Positions 11,601-25,699 of a DNA stretch of 64,000 nt are shown here, piece after piece. The number at the start of each line of letters is the position of its first letter. Within the stretch, counting starts at the first letter, position 1. The notes beneath the pieces were generated by a model. It was given only the letters and a program-made list of their open reading frames with translations, searched no databases and was not told the DNA's origin. Source of the DNA: Arachnopeziza araneosa (Eukaryota > Ascomycota > Leotiomycetes > Helotiales > Arachnopezizaceae); contig QYAI01000193.1 in assembly GCA_003988855.1 (NCBI GenBank), positions 1 to 64,000 on the forward strand, in the 5' to 3' direction. The translations under genes were made by a program, and so were the position numbers.

Positions 11601-13437
11601 TGCTCTCTCCGCTTTACAGCGGCGATCAAGGGCGGGAAAGATGACTTTCTCCTCTTCTACGCAAGCCCGGTGGCCAGCCAAGAGTAGCCACGATGCGAGC
11701 CTGGAACGCTCGACGAAGACTCAATCGCTCCAAGGCGTGGCGGTTTTGACCGAAAGTCTAATCTGGATCTTGTTGATGCTTTACGCATGTCTGAGGTCTC
11801 TCTCACCACATTGAATCAATAATACTTCCCCCACGATAGCCATTGTCAACAATGGCCCCCCACTTTCTGCAGAGTTTGCGACGTGAAAGGATCCGGCTCC
11901 CCGGAAGAATTCCCCCAAAAGCTCAATGTACAGCGGGTGAGTAGGGACCGGGCCGCACTTAAGGTGTGTGTGACATGCCCTGCAAGTTTTTCCCAATCAA
12001 GAACACGGCGCATGTGCAACACCTGACTCGCCAATCATCCACCCTATCAACACCCTATCACCCTTGCTCGACCATTCTTGTCAAGAAACGGGACTTTGCT
12101 CGTATCTCGCGAGTGTGGGATCCTTCGCTCTTAACATCAACATGTCTTGAGATCATAAGACTTCACGGCATGGTTCAGGGGACTCTTCTTGTGGCACGGG
12201 AGAAGACAAAGCCTGGTTACGATGGTTACACGATAAGGAGTATGGGAGGAAAGACCGAGATTGGGGCACAGAGGAAGTACTTGGATACATTTCATTCGTT
12301 GTGTCGAAAGACAGAGAAGTCTGTTGGCGCTTTCTCGGTCATAGGAACTCTGCTGACCCGAGCATTGAGCACGTACGAAGAATCGAAGAGGACGCTTCCC
12401 TCCATCTCTGCAAGTCCGACGTGATTCTGCAGTCAGGATGGGATTTGAGCCCAGTCTCTTTCAGTTCTCTCGGCACTGATATCGTTTGTTTCGATTCTTT
12501 CATCGGCCTAATATCGAAGAAAACCTCAAAGGCTCCGTCGAACTCAACCACGACTTTGCAAGCCTCCAAATCATTCGTAGCCCTTTATATAAAGTTGCCG
12601 AAACCTCCCTCTACAGACCTCGACGATCTTCCCAAACGAGCCGTCACTATCTGTTGTGTAGCAGAGCTACTCAATGGCCTTCAATCACAAGGTCACGAAA
12701 CAAGATCCTACCGATATATGTCAACACCTATACCCTTTACGTGATATGCAAGAATATATGAATATATGCTTGAGCATGGGGGAATATCTGTACTCGAGGG
12801 ATTTCTGTTGAGTTACTGCAACATGCTTGGATGTGTTGCTTTTAGAGCCAACATCTATTACCTCCTCGAGCAGCGGATTTGAATATGATGTTTTGGAGAT
12901 TGAACATGGATGAATGGAGAGTTCTACTTCCCACGCTGTCTCTCACAATCGCGAATGCTTTCACATTTTAAAAACTCAGCCTTTCTTCAAGAAGTATTGC
13001 ATTATATAGCCTTGTTGTAATAAAATATTTGACAAACTCTTTCTCGAGGTCCTCTTGACCGTGGTCTCAACACCTCCCTTCCTCGCATTTAGCAGCCAAA
13101 GTGTAATATAAACACGATCTCCATACCACTAAACTTCAAACCACCCCCTCAAAGCTAGATGTAGCTGCCTCGAAGACCCACTGTCAACCTCCTCTACTCG
13201 CCACTCAACCTCCATTTACTTTTGGAAAATCAACAACCATCACTTCCACGCAATGCAGTATCTTCAACCCCGTAACTCCGCCTCTACACCTCTCTGTCTA
13301 ATACTCTATCATCCTCTACCCGTCTCCCATTAAGAACAGAGATGCATATCCCTAAATGCTAATGCCTAGAGATCCTAAGCAACTACGTAGAATTGTAATC
13401 CCCAAGGCTGCCACTTCTGCAGACGCGGAGAGGTTAG
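8651..13437. other. Gene-poor stretch, no recognisable product
   Basis: Open stretches exist but lack motifs and splice partners: 9182-9409 (+, no Met), 9509-9808 (+), 10212-10691 (+, overlapped by open minus frames), 11966-12424 (+) and 12486-12761 (+). The one at 12486 has fairly protein-like composition. Both strands are open around 10.1-10.7 kb, which argues that the open frames there are chance. Confidence 0.45.
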
Positions 13438-15832
13438 ATGGGGACATCTTGCTCCTCTCCCGGTTTCACGGTGTTCATCCATTGTTCCCCCATGGTAGAT
13501 GGTCTCTCAAGGGGGATTGGAGATTGGGATGATACCACACACTTGTTTCCGAGTCTGCGTAGAGGAAACAACGGCGCTGTTTACAACAGCATCTTTCACA
13601 GAAAGAGGAGATTGCTCCTCCTCTGTCGCGACGACGGCGTAGATAGTAGAGGTGTCTATTTATCCGTGTATCCCATCCAACCTACCATACCCAGCCCATC
13701 CAAGAAACCCAAAATCCCTTCTCCATCCACAGCGCTATCTCTCCATCTATCCGTCCATGTACCTGTAGTTCCAACCCATCATCAGCTACGACGACATCAC
13801 CACATATTCCGCTGCCATTCTCCGCTCCCAAGCGGCTGCATTCCCATCTCCAGGCGACAAAGCACTCCAGAGACGACGCCGTCTCTTCGACACGGCACCG
13901 CCTGTATCAGCCAAGGAGAGCAGCCGGTCTGGATTCCCAGCTGGCATTCTCCCTCTTCTCTTGCGCGGTGGGAGGGAACTATAAGTCTACTCGCTTTGAT
14001 GGCGATGCAGAGCTGGGTATGCACATACAGATATACCGCATGTACTTCAGGTTCTTTCTCTCGGGCTGAAACTAGTTTCGTACATCTCCCTTTGCATTTC
14101 TCTTCGATTAGGTTGATTGACACCCCCGATATGCCAGATATGGATGATCGAGCTCCTTCTCCGTCACGTAATCCTCTCCTAGACCATTTGCCTCTTCGCG
14201 TCTATTCTCCACCATGGAGTTGTATCCCCTACCTCCTCTTTTTCGTCTCTAGACCCCCCTATCCCGCTATATATCACATCCTAGCATCCACGGAGTCGAC
14301 GCTTGGTCTCTATCGATTCCGCGTCTCCGTGTCTTGCACATTGTTAGTTAGGCACAGGGACAGTCGGATACGATTCAGGATCCAGTTCGGCATGAGCAAC
14401 AGAGCAGAACAGACAGCCGTGAACGGGAAAGTAGGGCACCTTAGAGCATAGTAGTGCAATCAAGTAACCATCTGCTCTTGTAGTCCCATGCCATCCCCAA
14501 CTCCCCTTCCTCTCCCTCTCCCTCCCCGCCCTCTCCCAACCAGCCCTTCCAACGGCCTCAACACAAGCCCTCTAGTTAGTCAGTTAGTTGATCAGTTAGT
14601 TAATCAACCAACCAACCTGCCTCCCTCCTCCTCCCTCCCCCGCAAAACAGAGAGATAAAACCCCGAACCACCCCATCACCGAGAAACCCACTCCACAGAA
14701 TTCCCCAGTATACCCCAGCACTACAAACCCAACAATCCTGCAGGGAGAAAGAAGTGGGGGAGAGACAGCGGGACGTTTCTATCCTAATTAGACAGCAATA
14801 TAATATGATCAGACCTACTCCAACACCACCGCAATCACAGAGATAGGGTGCTCGATACGCGATCCGCGACATCTGCACACACACAACGCGAGACCTCACC
14901 CTCTTCCCCTGCTGCACATTTCACATCTGGGACACCGGTCTGGATTCGATAGTATAAGGTATTTGATTAGATTTACCGCCCAAAGCACAGTGCTGCAACG
15001 CCACGCCCTCCCCTCCCCTCCCCTCCACCTACATCGAAAATCTCCACAAGCCAGAGAGCCCATCCAACCCATCCAACCCTTCCAACCCAACTCAGTCCCA
15101 ATGTAAAAACCGCGGGGTTGGATATCTTAGATATGGTCTACCGCCTCTAAAAAGAAAAGAAAACGAGCATGACATTCGATCCCGATTCGCGATTCAAGCA
15201 GCCAGATTTTTTGAAGCTTTATGCAGAAGAGAGAGACCGTTTAAGATGACGCGAACGCACGCGATTCGACATAAGGAAGATGCAGCAGTGCGTTCTCGAG
15301 CTAACCTCGAGTCACTGCGCGCATCTCAACTACATCAGAAACAGATGAAACAAAAACTCTCACCGCGAGTAGTATTCCCACACGCGTAAACCAAATCCAA
15401 CGACCAAAGATCAAAGACCAAAGATTAAAGACCGAATAACTCCCTCTCTCTTGTTCTCTCATCCATCGAGGGAAACAAACCCAGGCAATAAGAAAAGAAA
15501 AAGAGAGTAAGTAAAGCACTTTTGCGTATTCCCGTGCCCATGAATCCTAACCAAATGTTCCCAATGCCAGTTTCCATCCAGATGCCGTCCTTTGTCGCCA
15601 GTGCCTGTCCTTTGGTCCCGTGATCCGATCCCAACCCGCTGTGCCCGTGATATCCTTTCCCATCCCAGCCGAGATAGCAAACCTTCAACGCCGTGCCAGC
15701 AGATTTGTATCTGCTGGGTGAATGAAATAAAATGCGAAATGAATCCTTCAGGGTTTGAGCTTTGAATGAATGAGAAGATGTGAAGTGAATGAAATAGGAG
15801 AGTGTTGTGTGTAAGGATCATGGGCGAGTTGT
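13438..15832. other. Pyrimidine-rich region 3' of the vib-1-type gene
   Basis: The plus strand is C/T-rich with CCTCC and CCATCC runs. A 337-codon open frame (13438-14451, +) exists, but its S/H/P/R-rich composition fits the base bias, and it shows no domain. The part nearest 15832 is probably the 3' untranslated region of the minus-strand regulator gene. Confidence 0.45.
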
Positions 15833-18188
15833 TCAAGACAAACTGATCCCGCTGTCCACCAAAGCAGTGGGGAAATATCCCTTACTCTCATGCACACCCT
15901 CCCATCTGCCACAACTGCGACCGTAGTCGCCCATGAGACTCGGGAGTGTATAATTGCCAGGTGTACCTGTCCCGCCACCGCCGGAATACTCGCTCTTGAT
16001 CCTGCGATTCTCACCGCCTTCCCAGAGAGCGCCGGGGTAGTAGAGATAGCACGGACTTTCTTCAATACCTTTTGCTTCTTCCTGACTCATTGTTGGTTCA
16101 AGAGGGATATTGAGCGGAGGCCGTGAATATTGCGAGCGCCCATCGTTGGAATAGCTGGTATAAGAAGAACCGGAGAGCATGTTAGACGTTCCGCCCATGG
16201 AGATGTCGCCTGGTGTTCGACCACTGCTACCAGATGGTGTGTACGAGCCTCCTGCTGCACCACCTGTCCCGCCTGATCCACCGCTTCCTCTTCTCTCACT
16301 CTGGTAGTGGCCTGGACTCCGGCCGCGTACGACCATCGGTGCGGACATGCGACTGGCGATCTTGACCCAGCGGTCCGGGTGTTGATTGCTTACATCTGCA
16401 AATAACTCAACTAGGAGATGGTAGTATTGTTGCGCGGCGCGGCGCTTGCCGTTGTTGGCCGTTGCATTCTTGAATTGGATGCGCTCGAAACTGGCTTCTA
16501 TGGCCGGTTGATTGGGATTGGGTGAGGAGAAGGCGGGGGAATCGTAGAGGTGATGGGATGACTGGTGATGATGAGGAACGGGGGATCGAGGAGAGAGTGT
16601 TACTCGCGCAGGGCGTTCTTGAGGGCCTTTGTCCCGTTTTGGGGTGTGTTGCACGAGTTCGATAGCCTTCCCATCGCGGCCGTCGACAACTGCGGCTATG
16701 CTCATGGAAAAGCCATGAACTTGTGGTCCTGCACCCCCAGGTTGATGTAGATAGATTGATCCAGAGGGGATGGCTGGATTGAGAGTGTAGGAGCAATTTA
16801 CGGAGAAGTAATTCCGGCGATAACAAGTCCAGTCTCCATCGGCCTGGAAAAAGCCTTTATCTATACGGCCGAAGATTTCCGGCGTGATCCGTTGGCCATC
16901 GGAAGTCGTGAGATGGTAAAAGACTTCGGTAGGTCCTAGAGGGGGGAGGAGAGGTCCGGCATTGTTGCCGGCGATGGAACTTGAGTCCATGTTAGAGATT
17001 GGCGAGGTGAAGCCAGAAACGGTTGACGAGGGGGAGAGTGGGACTCCAATGCCTCGGAGGGAGGGGGAGCGCGTGAGGAGGTCTGACGGCCGGCGGAAGA
17101 TGCCGGGTGTGTGGCTAGAATAGAGGTCGCGCGTGGTTAGAGGAGTGGTGAGACTGGAGAGGGCGGAAGAGGAGGAGCGGGAGTACGGCGCGAGACCAGG
17201 GGAGGAGTTACTACGGAGGACAGCCATTATTAACTTGATCGGAACGGTGACATGTTCGTAACTTAAACATCACTGAAGATCTAGGAAGGTGAATCACATA
17301 CAGGGAGCCTATTCGTGGCTTGATGTCAGGCATAGACAGGATTGAGCCCGGAGAAAAGTAAGTGCTTCCTCCTTGACCGTTGGAATATGCAGGCGAGAGG
17401 TTCTGAGTGGTTTGATAGACGTTGGGGTAGGGCGAATATCCCAACGTGGATGATGATGGTGGGTTTTGTACTGTGGTCGGTTCTATCGAATATACCGGCG
17501 AATGGGACGAGGTGTCTGAAGAGAAGCTGTGTGTTGGAAAAGGATTGAATCAGCCACCGCACGACAGTACTGCATGAGAGAGCAGAAAATCAGATCTTAA
17601 AGTTGAACAAGAGAACACCATCTTCTTTTCAGTGTAGGTAACAGGAAGCACGCTCCACGATCGGTATCGTAATGTGTAATGCTGCCCAGCTACGGAAGAA
17701 GCTCCGTGATACACGACAACAACCCTATGTCGCACAAGGGACGGAACGAGACAATTCGCGTGATGCCGACTTGGGCTGTAGCACCATCATCGAACAGCGT
17801 CGGCAAGATGAGGCTTAGGCTGTGCAACGGGCAGCAGAGAGGTTGCTACGAAGGGTAAATTCGTGGCATCCCGTCAACATTCCGATGGCCTAGGCGATCA
17901 TGTCCGATATGCATGGAGTGGTGTTGTTTGAAGGAGACGATGGACGGCCGAATGATGGGGATTGTGTTTGAACGGTGGGCTGGGGAAGACAAGGTCAAGA
18001 ACTTACCGAACATCATCAGAGGGCAGTGTCATGAACCGCAGGCCCATATCAGAGAGAGGAGCAGGCGGCGGGTGGGAGTAGTCCTGTCTGGACGAGGAGT
18101 CACTCTCCTGCTCTGTGCCGAAATTTAACGACGATGAGTGGTTATTGCAAGCGGCTAGATCTTGGATATTTACGTTTTGCGAGCACAT
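15833..18188 (-). CDS. vib-1: NDT80/PhoG-family transcription factor, VIB-1/XprG type
   Basis: Three exons: 18188-18007, 17526-17302 and 17210-15833, giving 594 residues. Phases agree at both junctions (introns 480 and 91 nt). The ATG at 18188 opens a polar N-terminus. The NDT80/PhoG p53-like DNA-binding domain covers roughly residues 230-430, with PEIFGRIDKGFF, DGDWTCYRRNYFSV and FERIQFKNATANNGKRRAAQ recognisable; the last two blocks are typical of VIB-1 and XprG. The C-terminus is Gly/Ser-rich and disordered. Homologues in Neurospora (vib-1) and Aspergillus (xprG) control extracellular protease genes, the starvation response, and heterokaryon incompatibility with cell death. The protein would act in the nucleus. 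It is flanked by unusually long gene-free DNA on both sides. Exon 1 and the long first intron are inferred from splice signals; the domain assignment is secure. Confidence 0.9.
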
Positions 18189-18304
18189 TAAGTGGGACAG
18201 GTTGGGTGGTGGTAAAACTACACCAACGTGGTTAGCATCGGTGGCCGCCTATTCTCTCATGTTGGGCCGGGTGCAGAATGGAGCAAGGAGAGGAGGGTGA
18301 CAGC

Positions 18305-18357
18305 CGTGAGATGACGGGGGGAGGAGGACGAGGAGGAGGAGGAGGAGGAGGAGCAGC
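18305..18357. repeat. GGA/GAG trinucleotide tract
   Basis: A purine-only run of GGA/GAG triplets interrupted by GAC, followed closely by a GGCAA/GGCAG pentamer tract at about 18401-18440. It lies just upstream of the vib-1-type start. Confidence 0.8.
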
Positions 18358-21217
18358 ACCAGAGGATCGATCAATCAATCGATTTGATTGACAGCTGCAG
18401 AGGCAAGGCAGGACAAGGCAAGGCAAGGCGAGGCAGGCCAACAGACACGGTGCGGTGATATGATATGCTCCCGAGCCGGTGCCGTCCAATGCTGCATCTG
18501 GAGAGCCAGGCAGGGTGCGAGCAGTGTGACGCCAAATGGCACCGCGATTTGGCCATGAACGAGCGCCGTGTCTCTGCTCTGACACCAATGGGAGAATTGA
18601 AGCACTGGCAACGCGCGAAGCATCAAGATATAAAGCACTCTGCCGGTTTGCACCGCGCCTCCACTCGAGAGCTGAACAGATGGGAAGGCTAACATGGGAG
18701 AGCGACCTGGTAACTGCATTGAACTGAGCAAAGGATTTGTAGCTTACCTTCAGTCATTGAGTGGTCTGCTCAAGCTCATTCGCTCACGATCGTTTGGGGT
18801 CGCCGGTCTGCCTCTTGTGGTCTTGGATGCCACGCCGTCCGTCAGATGCTGGGATTTCTCGAGTGCTGCTGTGCCTCTGCTGAAGCGTGTGCAGGTGCCG
18901 GGGACAGATCGCTGAGTGTCCTGGATCAGACCACACCCACCACCGGGAGAGGTCGAGGGACGATGAGGACGATCCTGTTCAGGCTGGGGCCCTCGGATGC
19001 TCTCAGCGCGTGGGATTCCACTTCAACCCTCGCGGTAGGGCTGGAAGGGAACGGTGGCGGCTCCCCCACAGCGCTGGGCTGCTCGTTGTTGGTGGGAGGG
19101 GATGTTGGTGGTAGTGGTGAGAGAAGTCGCAGACTCCTTTTCGTGATCAAGATCCGAGTCTCGCGATAGCGCCAATGGACGTGCGCGCTCCCCAAAATCC
19201 ACGGGCCACTTACGCTGCAGCGCCCGGTTCAATTGGCCCCAATATAGGTCGATGGAGACGCCCTGGCCGGTCAAGCTCAATACTCCACAATCCTAGAAAT
19301 ATCGATTCCCTCCAACGCAAGCACGCTGATGGCGATGAGGAACAGACGGCCGGATGAAGGGCAGCGGGAGAATATGGCCTACGCACCCACGCAAGATCAC
19401 CCTCGTGGATCGATGTCGTCGCTCCTCTCACTCGTCGATCCAAGCTCTCAAGCCCTGGAGCATGCAACTGCGAAGGCGCTGCAGATGCGAGTGATATCGC
19501 GCCGTGACAAAGATGCGACTCCCAGGACACGCTCAGATTGAGCTGCAAGAGGACGATGCGTGGAATGCGCTCCTCCTCCTCCTCTCATGTACGATCGAGT
19601 ATTTCCGTCGTGCCCTTTCTTATTTATTCGTGGCGTCCTTCTCTCTCGGGCAAGGTACAGCACGCAGGCTTGGCTGGGCTGCTGCAACTCGGGACGAGGG
19701 TCAGCAGCTGCTTGACGCGCTGCTAAAGCTTAGTGTCCGCCGGGTCTGGGGGTGCGATTGAGATGAGATGGATGGGGAGTCCGGGTTCTGGGGCCTGTGA
19801 GTCCTGGCCAAATAAAGCTCTTTTTAGTGACTGGGTATTCTCCGCGGCGGCGCACACAGCGAGCAGACAGGAGAGTTGGGCTGTCGACGACACACTCCTG
19901 CGGTTCCGATGAAATTATTGCTCCGAGGAAATTCGGCGGCCGATTTCTTCTGGATTTCGAGAAGGGAAAGGTGCGGCGTCCTGAGATTGATGTGGAGAGG
20001 TCAACCGACCGGTGTGGAGGGCTGCAGCGGCCAGAACAAGGAAGTGATGGTGGTCTGGAGAGGGAATCTCGTGAACAAGGTCAATCGATTTGTTGCAACG
20101 CGGCCGGACGATATGAAGGCGCAAACGAAGGATAGACACTGGTCTCTGGGGTGAGTTAATCCAGACGGATGACACCCTGCCTCAGGAAAGGGAAATGGTG
20201 GCTGACCTTGAGAGCGGCGGCTCATCCAAATTCTCGGGATAGGGAAGAGATGAGTCGATTCTAGGACGTAATCTTGTTGTGGACTTTGCAGAGTTGGGGC
20301 CGTGGTAGGTTGACGACGATGGATGGGGAGAAGTGAAGCTCGGAGTGCGGAGCGACGAGGAGGGACTTGGGGTACAGCAGGATGCAGGCCAGTTTCGCAG
20401 CGATTGCTTGGGGACAGCCTTTCTGCCGGAGGAGGTTGAATTGGGTATGGCAAACAACGGGACTTGGTGCGTCGAGTTCGCGTGAGAAGGTTCTTTTTGT
20501 TCGTTCTGTGATTTGGGGTGAAGCGAGTACAGGATGATGGAGAGGAGCAGGATCTGGATGTTTATATCCCACCGCCGTGCGAAGTTGATATCACTCACTA
20601 GTGAAGGTCGGATCAGGACGAAAGCGTCGGAGCTGGTCTGATGGGTTTGCACGTGGAGCCGCGGATCCTGTCTGGTCTTGTGTACATCAGCTCTCGCCAT
20701 CTCCAAGGTAGCGCTGGCTTGGTCGGGGGAGAGGGGGGGGGTCGTGATCTTCGCGCACCCTCCAGACAGGACGAGTACCGCTCCCCTGGAACTGGAGATG
20801 ATCTTACCTGGAACGGAAGCACCGAGAAGCTTGCACAGAAGCTTGAGAAAGTGACTGGTCACCACGGATGAACCAAGACCAAGAGCGGTGTTGCGCCACG
20901 AGACCACAGAGAGAGAGAAAGGATGATGGTTCTTGGGGGGGGGGGATTGGGGACTAAACTCAGGAGTTCTAGGGAGGGGAGCGAGAGGAAGAGCTTCAGG
21001 TCCCCATCGAGTATCTAAATATCTAATTTTAAGGTTCGAGTGACGAACCGGCAACACAGCAGCAACAGCAGCAGATCTAATATCTCTTTCTCATTGCTGG
21101 AGGCGTAAAGGGTTGGTCACTCGACGGCGGCCAACGGATTTCCTTCTAGCAGTGCAGAAAGCCGTTGCTGCATTTACAGGCAGATGGATGCACCGACAAA
21201 GGGTAAGTGAAGCTGGG

Positions 21218-21263
21218 CTCTGCCTCTGCCTCCTCTGCCTCTGCCTCTGCCTCTGCCTCTGCC
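21218..21263. repeat. CTCTGC hexanucleotide tract
   Basis: About seven units of CTCTGC with one CTC insertion. Confidence 0.85.
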
Positions 21264-24200
21264 AACCCCAGGCTCAGAAGCGAGCCAGACGCTCCCAGAG
21301 CACCCACCGATCAGGAGGGTCCCTGGCTCATGTATGAGCTTCACGATGTGAGCAGTCAGTTGCGTCGTCAGGTACAGTACGACTTGCTCGGTAGGAGTTC
21401 CGAGCCCTGAGCCTCACCAGCTGCTGTCATCAGAAGTCGTTGATCATCTGCGGTCGTCTGTGCAGACAAGTCGAGCGCGCATCCACGACTGGGCCTAATG
21501 CAGCAAAGCCGCCGTGCGAACCCGGTCCAGTCGACGGGAGTCAGCGAGATGTCTGAGTTGGTTGAGCTTATCGACGATGCCCATCGGTGGCTGCAGCCCG
21601 CCACTCAGCGACCTGAAGGCCTGGCAGTCGTCCGCCACGGGCGTGGAGGGGAGGGCCAGAGTGCCGGCCAAGGTGTTGGTTGACATGACAGTGACACGGC
21701 GCCACGCCTCTCGGTCATGATGGCTTGTCCACGTCCACGGCAAAGGCATGTCGAGAAATAGCGATGGAAGTAAGGAGATTTCATCAGAGGGAGACGTGCA
21801 AGTAGCTTCTTCTTTCTTTTCCCTCGCACCTGCTAATCCAATCGCATCTTTTCACCAAATCAGAAAATCCCCCAAAAAGATCCATCTAGTGGGCCACTAA
21901 TTCTGCACTTCAAGTCAACACCGCCTACACTACGCGACGATGCTGGGCGGTTCTGGTGGTTAGCTTCAGCAGCAACAACAACAACAGGCCAGGGAGGGCA
22001 CACTCGATGCATCGCTCTGCTCGGCCTCACGACGCAACGTCCCATCCATGAAGCATCTCCGCTGTCTCAGTCCAGCGGCTGCCACGGAGCCAATCGCCTC
22101 TCCTCTCGATTATCGTGGCTCGAACCTCTCACACGTCGGCGATGGCGCCACTCCATGTCCGTGGGCTGCGGTAGGTACAATGAGAGCAGTGGCAGCTGCG
22201 AGACATCATTCTGCTTTCGTTCGATGATGATGCTCTGTCCTACCGCCATTCCAGACTCCCGCTGTCGCTCGGACTACGCTCCTTTGAGGGATGCTGGCCA
22301 TGCAGCTTCCCTTCTGGAGGATTCAGCTGTGGGCTTCAGCGGCCTCTGCCTCGCCGTCATGGGCGCAAACGGCTACGCCAGAACCGGCAAATGATGGAGA
22401 GTCTGCTTCCCTCTTCTCTGCTCTGCTCCCCATTAATGCAAACCACAGGGTACACCTCTCGTCGACACCCGCCCGACTCTCGTCTCGCCGCCACCTACCA
22501 CGGTCGAGAAGACGCCATTCCTCTCTCGCGCCCTCTTCCCATCTCCCCGCTGCCTGTTATTCGAAGCCAGGCAAGCCTCACGGCAGTCTCGCAAATCACA
22601 TTGCGCACCTCGTAAGCAAGACAGACGCACTCTGTTTAGTTCCCGTTCTGCTTGTGACCAGGGGGCAGATGGACTTCCCTTCCCTCCCCAGCGCCCAGCT
22701 CCAGCCGATTTCTCCTCGGCCGACCCCATCCACACTACGCACAGCTGCAGTCAGCATTCCTGCATCGGACCGGCAATTGTTCTGTGCCCCCGCCAGCCAC
22801 GTGAATCTCACTGCATCGCCGGTCTCGACGCTGGGTGCTGGACGCTGGACGCTGGACGCTGGACGGGAGAAGGACATTACCCGCTCTCTACCAAGCCAGG
22901 ACCAAAACAAAAGATGCGAACAGTATGCGAAATTCTCGAGAGGCAACAGCTCCGAGTGGCAATGGACATTGATGGAGTGGAGACGCGCCTGGGTGTTGGA
23001 TTGATGCTTGCGATGCTCCACGCACCTGTCCACTTCAGGCAGTGCCTTGCCGAAAGCCGACCTGCTCTCGGGCCGTGCTCTGGTGAATAGATGCCTCTCC
23101 ACGCAGGAACCTCCTCTCTTTTCCCCTTCCTCGAGACAGCCTCTCTACGTCTGGAGAGCACTTGAAGCTTTTGCCTCGAAACCCATTTCCAACCCAATGG
23201 CACCGCCCCCAGAGATCACCGTCGCACAGCATCCGCCGCTATTTCCTGCTCGCGATCTTGTGCCATCTGACTCGTCACTTTACCTACACACCTTGGGTTA
23301 CACACCCTTCCTCTCGTGCATGCCATCCTTGTACGCTCTGCAAGCCACCTCGCTCTCCCTCGAAAGGTTGTTGTTGAGCACTCCTCCAAAGTCGGAGTTG
23401 GGCTCCGTCCTATAACAGACCGCCGATGGTTTGCATATCCTCTCTTCTGGCTCTCCAGCACCAGCATAGGAACGCTTGAAGGTGTCGATGTTCAAATGTG
23501 CATTCAGATCCTCCTTCTGAGGTGCTTGGTTTTGTTGGGCCGGAAGGAACCGGATGACTTGCATTGGCATTCGCAAGTTTCATTGTTTAGGGTAAGGGTC
23601 AGGTACAATGGGCCTAAAGTCATGGTGCTACTGCAACCTTCCCGAGACTCAGCATGGTCCTCATCTAGAACCTTGCCAATTCCTTCTTAGTCTGCCCATT
23701 TGCAGCTTCATTTAAGCTTCTATCACAGGGCACTCAGACCAAGGGTTCACCGTTTTCGAACGCAATGTGAGTGGGAACTCTGCTGATGGAGTGACAAACT
23801 GCCGCCGCACGCCAGCGAACTAGTTCCTGCCTCTCCCGGAGGCACAAAGACAATGACTTGCCTCTGTATCCCCTGTCACAACAGCTCTCCGTTTTCCACA
23901 TTCAGAGTGGCAAGTCTTTCCCTGTTCTAGTTTCAGTAGAGCCTTGGTTATATGCAGCCTCCCGAGCGGAAAGGCCTCTCCCATTGTTTAATCTCTGCTT
24001 TGTTTTCATCTATCCTTGATTACCCATTCCAGAATCCGGTTTCAATCCGCCAATTATTCTCGAATCCCGATCCGCATCTCTCACGCATTGTTGTTTGCTG
24101 AGTCTCTGAACGGAGACCTGCCATGATAATTGGTTCAGAATGAGGGAAGAGCGTGTGTCTTGTCGGTTGGTTGGCTGGCTCCCTATTCATCTCTCGCCCA

Positions 24201-25683
24201 TCCAGCCAGCCATCACGAGGCTACATGCAGCGTAACGGACCACAACATCTGTTACTCAAATCAGCAATCAAACTCTCCTCCCTTTCCTTCCCCGTGTCAT
24301 TCCCCGTCCAATGCCACCCTGCCAATCGTTCAACGGAGCTGTCCTCCACATTTCCTTGCTGTCAAACCTCACCACCATCAGTGTTGATGGGTGCTTTTAT
24401 TTGTTACGACTTGCCGCGGCAGAGGAGAATATCTCTCCCTACAGAAGGTTGGTCCTGAGTCAATCTTCAGGCGTTTTGGGCGGTTCCGGGCAGACAGCCT
24501 AATCAAATTGGTGGTCCCGAGAAGTTGGTTAAGTCAATGAAGGAAGAGATGGCCGTATTCCTATGCCGCAAACGGCCAGGATAACCTTCTAGCTACGAAC
24601 AGGACTGGTGGTGTTTCTTCCTTTCGGCTCCTGTAGCTGAGGCTGGAAGGCCACTTCATCTTGCCGCTCCCTGTTACCTGGTTACGGGCAACGACGCCGA
24701 GTTGACATCACGCGCTGATTCGAATTATTTGAGGCGGGTTCGGAAGCAGGATCCTCTCAGAGATTATCGTACCATCAGATAAGTCAAGCACGGTGAGTTG
24801 TTGACTTCTATCCATGCATCCTTCTTCATCTCTCTTCTCGGCCTCCAACACGGGAAACCCTTCCCTCACTTACTTCCTCCCCTTCCTCATTCCCTCTCCT
24901 CTCCCTTTCCCGCCATTGCCCGATGGCTGCTCGGCACCTAACCAGGAAGCATACCATTTCCAAACTCGGCCTGACGCCGGCTCCTGATTCTTTACCTACG
25001 TGTAGTTCTATCTTTACTCATCTACGCCACGAAAATTGCCAACCTAGATGAAGAGCCGCAAGTAACCGCACTCCTGAGAGATTACCATCTCAACTTGACT
25101 CATAGTTGGGCAGGCTCACATGGGCCCTCGCCGTTCCAAACCTAACACGTTGTAAATTCCACCCCTAAACGATGCCCGAATCTCCCCCCGTTGACCCAGA
25201 CTCCAAGCTCGTGATTCTCCCACCCAGGATCTCATCCTGCACCTCCAACACATCTCGATCTTCACGCCGCCTGCGGTGCGTAGGGGACTGCACCGCCATG
25301 CCGGTGTTGTCCAGCCTCCTCCCCTTGGCTGGCGCCGGCGCCGTCGACGAAGATGTCTCTGTAGCCGCGCTACTCTCTCCTGACCGACGACGGGCTGGTG
25401 ACGTGGTATGAGCGCCTCCTGCTCCGCCTCTCCCTCACCGTGTAGGCCGCCTCTAGTCCCGTCTGCTCTGATCGCACCCCCTGGACCCGGATGGATCGCT
25501 ACGGAGGGAAATCTTGCGACAGGGGGTCGTGCAAGAGAGATGGGGATCTGGGACTGGGTTGCGGTTTGAGCGGTGCTGGATTGTGAAAATGGGGTTTAGG
25601 TTCTGTACCTAGGGAAGTGAGATGAGGTGGGAGAAGTCGAGGTGGTAGGTGGTGGGTGGTAGGCTCTTGATTCTTTCTTTACA

Positions 25684-25699
25684 TGTGTGTGTGTGTGTG
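25684..25699. repeat. TG dinucleotide microsatellite
   Basis: Eight TG units in a row. Confidence 0.8.

Noticed and set aside
13438..14451. 337-codon plus-strand open frame
   Set aside because: Composition follows the local C/T bias, there is no domain or plausible gene context, and it lies in the 3' flank of the vib-1-type gene.
20182..21057. 291-codon minus-strand open frame
   Set aside because: Several frames on both strands are open together in this G+C-rich stretch; no motif and no convincing splice partners.
22291..23102. Overlapping 237-codon plus and 168-codon minus frames
   Set aside because: Opposite strands open at the same place, low-complexity products, no motif.
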